From Dipetalonema caudispina (lineage: Eukaryota > Nematoda > Chromadorea > Rhabditida > Onchocercidae), in the NCBI GenBank assembly GCA_013365325.1, contig JABVXV010000689.1, forward strand, positions 1-14,709: DNA of 14,709 bases, in the 5' to 3' direction. The number at the start of each line of letters is the position of its first letter. The stretch's first letter is position 1. Both the position numbers and the translations under genes were made by a program. Shown in pieces: positions 7,742 to 14,709 of the stretch. Below the pieces are notes generated by a model, which saw only the letters and a list, made by a program, of their open reading frames with translations, was not told the DNA's origin and did no database searches.

Positions 7742-10140
7742 TGAACACGAAATTTGTTAATTCATATTGATTACAACACAAATACCGGTATTAAATTATA
7801 ACGGATCAGGAATTTGATGTATCAATTTCATGAATTCTAAGTAATGTCTTGATTATATTTTGCATGAAATTTAAATAAGAAACTATGATTCAGCTATTTG
7901 TAAGTATCATCTGAAGATTGCAAAAAATTGATGCAAGAAATAATCTATGCTATCATTAAAGAAATTTTTTAATACCACTTGATAAGAAATCGAGAAACGG
8001 TAGTTTCCACACTGATACTTATGATAATTATAAGTTTTCTTTTTTTTTTATCATGCGTCCTTGTGATAGTTGCATTCAACATTGTAGAATATCGTTTGAC
8101 AACAAAATGATTTTCAAAGTTTCATTTGACATTTGAGCACATCATGATACTTATTTCGTATTTATTTATTCGTAGTTATAGTTGAAAAATCAGTGAAATC
8201 ATTATCAGTTAATTATATCGCCCATTGTTATGTAAAATTTGCAATGAAATTTTCATGTAAAAAAAAACTTTATTATAATCACTTGTATCAAAAGCCTTAT
8301 TCTAACATTTTTTTATTTAAAATCATGCCCAATTCTTTAATTTTCAATATTATCTTTAACTATAAAATAGATTTATCAAAATTCAACAGCCAAGTATTAT
8401 TTGTCATTAAGTAAAAAAAAAAATGGAAGAATTCTCTTCTTTAAAACTTTTTCAGATGCATTACTTTAATAAATTGATTTCGTTCGAAAGATATATCAGT
8501 ATAATCGAACTTTTTGTTGAAAATTTTCTAAATTTCAGTTTAATAAAATTTTTCCAACTTTTTTCAATTCTCATAAAACTAAACCGGGAATAATTTACCT
8601 TAAAAAAGAAAGAAACCGAAGCAAAAAACATTTTCGAAATATATTTTTCAGCTCGAAATCAATTTCTCTTATCAGATTATGATAGTTTAGTTAATGACTG
8701 ACAGGCGTTAAAATTTTTTCATCATTTAATTTCACATTTTCATCATTCTCCTATTCTTTCCGGCAACATCAATAGTGATGCTGTTGGATAGGTGCAAAAA
8801 TTTTGACATTTGCTATTGGAAATGAAAACGAATTCATTCTTTCCTAAATTTTTCCAAATGAGATCAAATTCATTTTGTTAACAATAACAACTAATACTTT
8901 CGTTGTTTGTATGATCACTGAAGGATTAAAAATAAAATGGTGTAAAAATTTTTTAATTTATCAAATTTAAGAATAGATTTTTTCTATTCCCATTTACCTT
9001 GGATAATTATTTTTATATCTTTGAAGTCGATATAACATAAATCAGATAAGAAAGGTTATATTGCGGCAATTGCTTAAGAAAATGACTTGCTGATAATGTA
9101 GTGGCAACTTAACAGAGATGATGACAAGACAAATGGAAGATATGGTGACAATTGTGACAGCAAAAAAAAAAAAAAATATTCGATATGCTCATCATTATCT
9201 TTGATCAATGGAATTATTTTGTTGATAAAGAGTAGAAAATTCCATAAGTTATCGTCAACTGTATGATATGAAAAATGCAAATGAAGATAAGATCAAAAGG
9301 TGAAACCGCTAATACGATAAGGAAGAGGATGAGATAACATGAAATGATGACACTTATCAAAACTAATTCTATCATTAATAAATGAATAACAATAGATAAT
9401 TATGTTGTTGTTATTTCATCAAATACAAACATTGAATTTATTTTATTTTATTTTTTATTTTCTTCAATTTATCACTGATCTGAAAATGAAGTTAAATGCT
9501 TGAAATGATGAAAGTAAAAGTGGGATTTATTCGTGGAAATTTCAAACATGTTGTGAAGATGGACGATTAAAACAACCGGTCAAGCTTACCAGTAGAATAT
9601 AACTAATTTCCGGATGAGTTAAGCATTTATCTGCTCAAGAATTAAATCCTAAATATTTGATACCATATTCGGTAAAAATACTTGCAAAGATATTTGTATT
9701 TAACATAGTGCGAACCTATTTATATGGATATTAAAATATTTAAAAAGGTAATAGGTAATTAGTTGCCAGTATAATGATAAGTATAATTGCTTGAAATTTG
9801 TAACTGGAATAGTTTAATTTTATTCCAACTTATGATTAATTATTGCATTAATTATCGTATGTCAAAATTGTCTTACTTCAAATTCTGAAAAAAAAAAAAT
9901 ACATAGTTTCAAGTAAATAAATTATCTAAACAACAAAAGGTATAATTTGAAGTGTCAATGAAGAGTGAGTGGAAAAAATTTTTACGACTTAAATCTTACC
10001 GTTAATAGCAATTCTGTAACACTTCAATTAATTTAAACAATAGTTCTAATATCACTTTGATGGCGCAATATGCTTTCTTGTGCACTTCTATCAAAGGATA
10101 ATTGCTTTAATAAGTGTCAACATTCCATTAGCTTATAATC
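7742..10140. other. 2.4 kb intergenic DNA, no gene recognised
   Basis: This AT-rich stretch has only short frames that look random, for example 8193-8414 on the plus strand (Asn/Phe/Ile/Lys-rich) and 9074-9280 on the minus strand (low-complexity Phe/Ser/Leu). A poly(A) run of 14 lies at about 9163-9176. Scattered TGATAA sites occur, denser from about 9050 on. I see no tRNA B-box, transposon end or rRNA. Confidence 0.6.
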
Positions 10141-10145
10141 CCCAT

Positions 10146-10262
10146 TGATAATCAGCTGGAAATCTTTGCAAAGTAAAATGTCGCATGTTTTCTTAAACGT
10201 TTCAGTTGATAATATCTCATCATATTTTGTAGAAATAATAACTGATAAGAACTAATTGATAA
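10146..10262 (+). promoter_or_regulatory. cluster of four TGATAA (GATA-type) sites
   Basis: TGATAA occurs at 10146-10151, 10207-10212, 10243-10248 and 10257-10262, all on the plus strand within 117 bases. By base composition about 0.2 would be expected on both strands together. In nematodes, TGATAA is the site of intestinal GATA factors of the ELT-2 family, so an enhancer is possible. The nearest certain gene is 3 kb to the left and reads the same way, so the target is unclear. Confidence 0.35.
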
Positions 10263-11828
10263 GCTTTAATACTACATCAGAATAGTTTTTGCTAATAACT
10301 TGTTGAAATGAATTCCATATTAATTCAAAATATCAAATGATCTAATTTGTTAATTATGAAGAATTGTCTCAATCCTTTTCTTTGTATCAGTTTGTAATTT
10401 CTGAAATTTATTTGCAAGGAATTATTTAGCTAATAAAAATATAAACGGTCTTAGCAAGAGAAAGAAAAAGGAGAAAAAAGTGAGGTAGAAGGAGAGATGA
10501 AATGGTGAAGCAAAAAGTCATTAAATGCAGAAATATTTCAGCAAAATTTATGTCATTTATTATAATTTTGGAAATTTTGCAATTAATATAATAAGACTGA
10601 CGAAAATAATAAATTGGAATTAATTTCAAAAAAATTTTTATAATATCAACTGCTTAATCATTAGTATCAATTTATCTTTTAATAACTTAATCATTTGGCC
10701 ATTATATGATAATATCATTGAAACATCAACAGTATGTCATGTATTATTTCAATATTGTTAAATATTCTTATTATTCTTTCATATTAATTCAATCATCTTC
10801 ATTATTTTTACGTATTATAAATAATTACGGATACAGTTCTTAATTACTACTAGTAATTAACAATGAACTTCAATTATCAATAAACTCAAATAAAATTTTG
10901 CTCCTCATATTATTTTCAATTTTTATTTTTAAAACAAATTTTATTTTCCACGTAAAATTTCAATAACAAATCATATTTGTGTCATTTTTCTTTTAAAACT
11001 AATTCAGATGTGATGATAATAATCTCTATAATACATAATTAATCAGGATCATATTTTTTTTTTTCTAGCAATTTAACCCTAGCAAAAAAGAAAGGTTAAC
11101 AATTATTTTTTTTTTTTTTTTCGTTCTTTTTGATTTTCTTCATTATCGTCACTTGATACGGTAGTTGCAATTGTTATGATAATAATAATATGACCTTGTC
11201 AATTGCCAATTCCCTTTTTTTTTACATCCTTTTTGTCGCATCATTTCTTCTTGTACAATTGCAACAATTACTGAGATCGGGCATGAAATACACTATCGTC
11301 GTCATATGTTCATTGAATCATTATAAGCTATTCAATGAAGATAACCACTTAAGATATCGAATGTTTCCTTTTTATTTAGCCTTTTAACCGCTTTTTGTGG
11401 TAAACTTATATATTCCTATTTCGGTTAAATAAACAAAAGGAGAAGAGAAAATTTAAGAGTGGAAGAAACCATGGATATGTTATGTCCTCGGATGACATGA
11501 CTGACCAATTTGACATGTTCAACTGTTAGCTAAGAGCTTCTAGAGATTATCTACCGCCCTATGATTATCCTTTTTCGTAAGATATATTCTTGTTGTTAAC
11601 CTCTTCCTTTTCATTTTCTGAATACATTCATTATATTTCCAGCTTCAAATTACCATATTTCGGTATCTTTTGAAATATATTTTGATTGTTCTAATATCAA
11701 TCTTACAATAAAAAGAGAGGAAGAAAAAAAAAATTATTTTTTTTTTTTTGTTTGTTTCGAAAATTGAGCATCTGAAGTAATTAGCTTAAATTATCCATAT
11801 CATATTAATATTACTGACAAACAATTTT
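10263..11828. other. 1.6 kb intergenic DNA, no gene recognised
   Basis: Poly(T) runs lie near 11054-11064 and 11106-11121. A small inverted repeat TTAACC/GGTTAA (11073-11078, 11094-11099) sits between them, just after a T11-CTAG acceptor-like site. A frame at 11190-11387 (+) has a hydrophobic start, but its Phe/Leu content comes from T-rich DNA and its length is within chance, so it is not called. Confidence 0.55.
10840..10860. repeat. 21-bp near-perfect palindrome
   Basis: Arms TTAATTACTA (10840-10849) and TAGTAATTAA (10851-10860) are perfect complements around a single central C. Each arm contains TAATTA, the core site of homeodomain proteins, so the palindrome could bind a dimer. It could also form a hairpin. 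Confidence 0.8.
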
Positions 11829-11956
11829 ACCTTATTTACTTATGAATAGTATTGTTTGAAACCTTATTTACTTATGAATAGTATTGTTTAGAACCTTATT
11901 TACTTATGAATAGTATTGTTTGGAACCTTATTTACTTATGAATAGTATTGTTTGGA
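11829..11956. repeat. 32-bp tandem repeat, four copies
   Basis: Units start at 11829, 11861, 11893 and 11925 with no spacers. The first 29 bases of every unit are identical; only the last three vary (GAA, AGA, GGA, GGA). The near-identity points to a recent expansion. The unit contains no long open frame. Confidence 0.97.
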
Positions 11957-12691
11957 TAAGAATCTTACTTACTCTTTCTTCTAAAGTCAAATTTTTACAT
12001 TAAATTTAAATCATCCTTACAATGTACTATTTAGTTCAATTAAATATATCTTAACAATTAATTATTTTAGATCTACTAAAAATTGATGGTAACATTAAAT
12101 TATATTAAACAATTTAATACTTGCTAAAATCTTGCAGAGGAATTTGAAAACTTTTAGGTTTTGCTTTTTTAAGTTTTGCTTTTTTCGAATTAAATTTTTT
12201 TTATAAGCCATATGTTTCAATTATACTTTTAATCCAAATCGCGTAATCTTAAATGATTCATTTTCGGAATATACTTCTAAAAAAGTGATAAATGTAGCAA
12301 ATTAAATTATTACCTAATTGTTTGTTACAAATTTATTTCCAAACTATTCCGAGTAAATCTTCTCGGTAAATCTGTAGCTGAATGACAGTATTTGAATTTA
12401 AAATTAGGATATTACAATGTACGCATTAACTTTATTCTTTTACATGTTGGACACATATTATATGAATATTTATCATCATCATTTGGCAATAAATGGCTGA
12501 TAAGATGAGCCAAGAAGGAATTTGTTATTGGGATAGCATAAAATTGGCTATGCTAATTGGGTTAAAAGAGGATTGCTAATTTATTAGAGATTTAAGATGT
12601 TTGTAATGATTGCAACCACTGACAACATCATCTTTTCCCCTCTTATGTTAAACGGCTGGGCTCTTTTATCTCAAATATATATTGTTTTAAG

Positions 12692-12733
12692 GATGATGAG
12701 AAAGACATTGTAGCCTAAGGCTCAATCATCATC
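12692..12733 (+). repeat. nested inverted repeat, possible stem-loop
   Basis: An outer 8-base stem GATGATGA (12692-12699) pairs with TCATCATC (12726-12733). It encloses an inner 5-base stem AGCCT/AGGCT (12712-12722). The outer arms are trinucleotide-like, so chance is a real possibility. The GATGATGA arm resembles a C-box, but no proper box C/D snoRNA layout is present. Confidence 0.4.
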
Positions 12734-13700
12734 TGCTAACATTGCAACTTTCATATAGTCATCTAGTCTTCGATACTAACCTAACTTTAATGTAAAGCAT
12801 ATCAAGCAAGATAGTTTTTTCTTAATTTCAACTTTTCTGGTTTTCCTGTCCCAGTTTTCCTGATTCTTTATGATCTTTAGTATTAGCACAAATATTAATC
12901 GCACAATCAGTTGAAGAATTAAAAAATGAAACCAATGCATTATAGTAATTCTGTGCGTAGTAGAGCACTATAAAATGTACTATACTTTACTAGAAACGGC
13001 ATACTTGAAGTGTTGGTTTCGGTATTACCAGAATGATACCATTAATCGGGCGAAAGAGTTGATCGAGTTAATTCAGTGATGATTAATTTGTTTGTAGTAA
13101 TTACAGCAAGCTCTTATTATGACGAGAGAAATACTATAAATCATGCAAAATGCGCTGAAAAGTATTAGAAAACTATGAAATAAACATTCATCAGTAGAGC
13201 AAATTATGCAAATATTCAATGATACAGTTGTCGATAATCTGAATTAATTAAATGAGTATGATAATTACTTACTGAAAAAATACAGCGGTATCGAATGATT
13301 ACAACTAATGAATATGATGATAACTACAACTGTTAAGACGGTAATGCCGCGTTATCAGTAATAATTTATAATATTTCGTTTATCTTTGATGAAAAAAAAA
13401 GTATTTATGTTCGATAGGATGTTTGATAGAATGACAAAGACTTATTTAGTTTTAATTATAAGGAAATAAATATTTCTGGAAGTTTTATTTATTCAACTAC
13501 CACGGATATGATAATTAAGTGTATCATTTGATTACTTCAAATATCCAATATCTTCACCTGATATAATAGCAATCATCAAAGGGTAATTAGAAAAAAGTGG
13601 GAATGGCTTAAGGATCTATGTATTATCTATAATATTTATATATATACTTTAATGATTGTTTTGATCGATCCGCCAGTCATCACAAATATATGTATTTACT

Positions 13701-13754
13701 ACGTTATTGACACCGTAATAGAATATTATCGACGTAATTGATACTGTAATATGA
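13701..13754. repeat. two diverged copies of a 23-31 bp repeat
   Basis: ACGTTATTGACACCGTAATA at 13701 is followed by ACGTAATTGATACTGTAATA at 13732, with period 31. About 16 of 20 aligned bases match. No function is recognised. Confidence 0.6.
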
Positions 13755-14541
13755 CCTTTATCCGTTAATTTAAAGTTAATTACTTTTTATCAACCAAATT
13801 GTCGGCTTCCTCTTCAAAAATGTCATCATTTTTTATTTCACCGACCATCATGATCTATTATGGATAATCCATCTATGCTATACTTCCCGTTATACATTTA
13901 TTTGCAAACAATTATCGCATTTTGCTAGCTTTAATTGCTTTCACATCCTGATCCGAGAAATGTTTCGGAAAGGAAATCATTTAACTAAATCAAAGGATAT
14001 GGCATTTTACGCTTGATAAAATCTGATCTGAGCTAAGGTGAAAATGAGGTAATGATGTTTAAAGTATGACGAAGGATGCACTTTATTTGCTTTCCAATTT
14101 TTTTAAATATAAGAGGGGAACATCCAGAAATATTTTTATTAATACTGAACCTGTTCAAGATGAGAGATCAGTAATAAATCTGTAAGATAAAGTTATTGAT
14201 TTGTAACAACTTGAATATCGAATTGATTCCAAAAGCTAACTGTGAATCGATGTTCAAACTGTTCTATTCTAAGATTTCCAAAAATTCAAAATACTGAAGA
14301 TCGCATTGATAGAAGAAAAGATAAGATAATGCTGCAAATACAGTAGCTTCTGACAACTTTATGTTATCGTCCAAATAGTAGAATGCAGACGCAAATGAAA
14401 TTATAATTCCGGATCAGGTATGATATTTCTCATGTCTCACAAATAACACTGCTCAGAGGGTATCACTCTCGTTTCCTTCTTTTTCTGCATTTAGCGCACT
14501 GCGATCACATCATAGTGGGAGGAGGAGCGTCATCATCGTAG

Positions 14542-14709
14542 TGCGGTAGTCCATCCCACACTGACCGATACAACAGACTGCAATTACCGGTATTGCAACT
14601 GCTTTTGCTGCTGTTGCTTGGCTTCTCGGATCATTCCGTAGAAAGCTATTCGCACAGATTGTCACCTTCCTCGAATGATACGGTAGCTAACCTATCTTTT
14701 ATCACTGAC
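14542..14709 (+). CDS. candidate partial exon of a secreted or membrane protein (cut by right edge)
   Basis: From the codon after a TAG at 14539-14541, the frame is open for 56 codons to the end of the window. It encodes a hydrophobic stretch at 14578-14628 (LQLPVLQLLLLLLLGFS), followed by a polar region with two N-glycosylation sequons (NDT at 14674, NLS at 14689). This is the layout of a signal peptide and the beginning of an extracellular chain. The local DNA is clearly richer in GC than the intergenic part. No ATG is in frame, so the start codon would have to lie in an upstream exon, with an acceptor such as CAACAG ending at 14576. The stronger acceptor at 14494 would leave the TAG in frame. 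The leucine run comes from CTG/TTG-like low-complexity DNA, and a competing open frame exists on the minus strand. The protein is not recognised. Confidence 0.3.

Larger units (their letters stand above)
11957..14494. other. 2.5 kb intergenic DNA, no gene recognised
   Basis: The stretch is AT-rich with many stops in all frames. A 13-base pair of direct repeats (GTTTTGCTTTTTT) lies at 12158-12170 and 12173-12185. A frame at 12975-13079 (34 codons) and same-frame fragments to 13358 look superficially coding, but stop codons occur at about the rate expected by chance. The last 50 bases become pyrimidine-rich (TTTCCTTCTTTTTCTGCATTTAG), a good splice acceptor ending at 14494. Confidence 0.55.

Noticed and set aside
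8193..8414. 73-codon plus-strand frame
   Set aside because: Its residues mirror the base composition (Asn, Ile, Lys, Phe, Tyr), with no motif or splice or promoter context. The length is within chance for 15 kb of AT-rich DNA.
9074..9280. 68-codon minus-strand frame with a Phe run
   Set aside because: The Phe run is only the complement of a poly(A) tract and the rest is low-complexity Ser/Leu. There is no sign of a gene.
10426..10629. 67-codon minus-strand frame
   Set aside because: The Ile/Phe/Leu-rich residues come from A-rich plus-strand DNA. It is of random length with no supporting signals.
11190..11387. 65-codon plus-strand frame with a hydrophobic, signal-like N-terminus
   Set aside because: The hydrophobic residues come from a T-rich tract. 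Length and position give no support beyond chance, although it could be rechecked with transcript data.
11829..11956. CRISPR-like direct repeats
   Set aside because: The 32-bp units are directly adjacent with no unique spacers, and the DNA is eukaryotic. It is a minisatellite.
12975..13358. Apparent decayed coding frame, with helical-looking pieces such as NRAKELIELIQ and NKHSSVEQIMQIFND in one frame
   Set aside because: Nine or so stops in about 128 codons is close to the roughly 10 expected at this base composition, so there is no evidence for a pseudogene without a homology match.

Overview
This is a stretch of AT-rich eukaryotic DNA with one certain gene. The organism looks like an animal with nematode-style splice signals, and a filarial-type nematode is my best guess. 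The reasons are a compact TTTGTTTCAG acceptor two bases before the start codon, long homopolymer and trinucleotide runs, no ribosome-binding sites or operons, and low gene density. No diagnostic gene such as an SL RNA or rRNA is present, so the assignment is an inference.

Left part (1-3348): a long TTA microsatellite at the left edge, a possible small 5' exon (391-541), then about 2.8 kb of AT-rich non-coding DNA. That stretch contains a cluster of palindromes (2209-2259) and a diverged four-unit minisatellite (3103-3242) about 100 bp before the gene. It is either the promoter/outron of a trans-spliced gene or a long first intron.

Gene (3349-6999, + strand): one uninterrupted 1216-residue reading frame. 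The protein is rich in Lys, Glu, Asn, Ser and Gln, and appears largely disordered. It has a basic middle, a seven-Gln run and a strongly basic C-terminal tail. I do not recognise the family. A canonical AATAAA lies about 280 bp after the stop and sits in the loop of a potential 9-bp hairpin.

Right part (7300-14709): more than 7 kb of AT-rich intergenic DNA with no convincing gene. It holds a diverged array built around an ACCGGAATGA motif (7445-7741), a cluster of four TGATAA sites (10146-10262), a near-perfect 21-bp palindrome (10840-10860) and a fresh 32-bp x 4 tandem repeat (11829-11956). The last about 220 bases are visibly richer in GC. They contain a splice-acceptor-like site and an open frame with a leucine-rich signal-peptide-like segment and two N-glycosylation sequons, which may be the start of a second gene running off the right edge.

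I found no mobile-element proteins, tRNA, rRNA, CRISPR or virus-like genes, and no clear novel system. The points most worth following up are the gene's 5' structure, the large intron-free disordered protein, and the candidate exon at the right edge.
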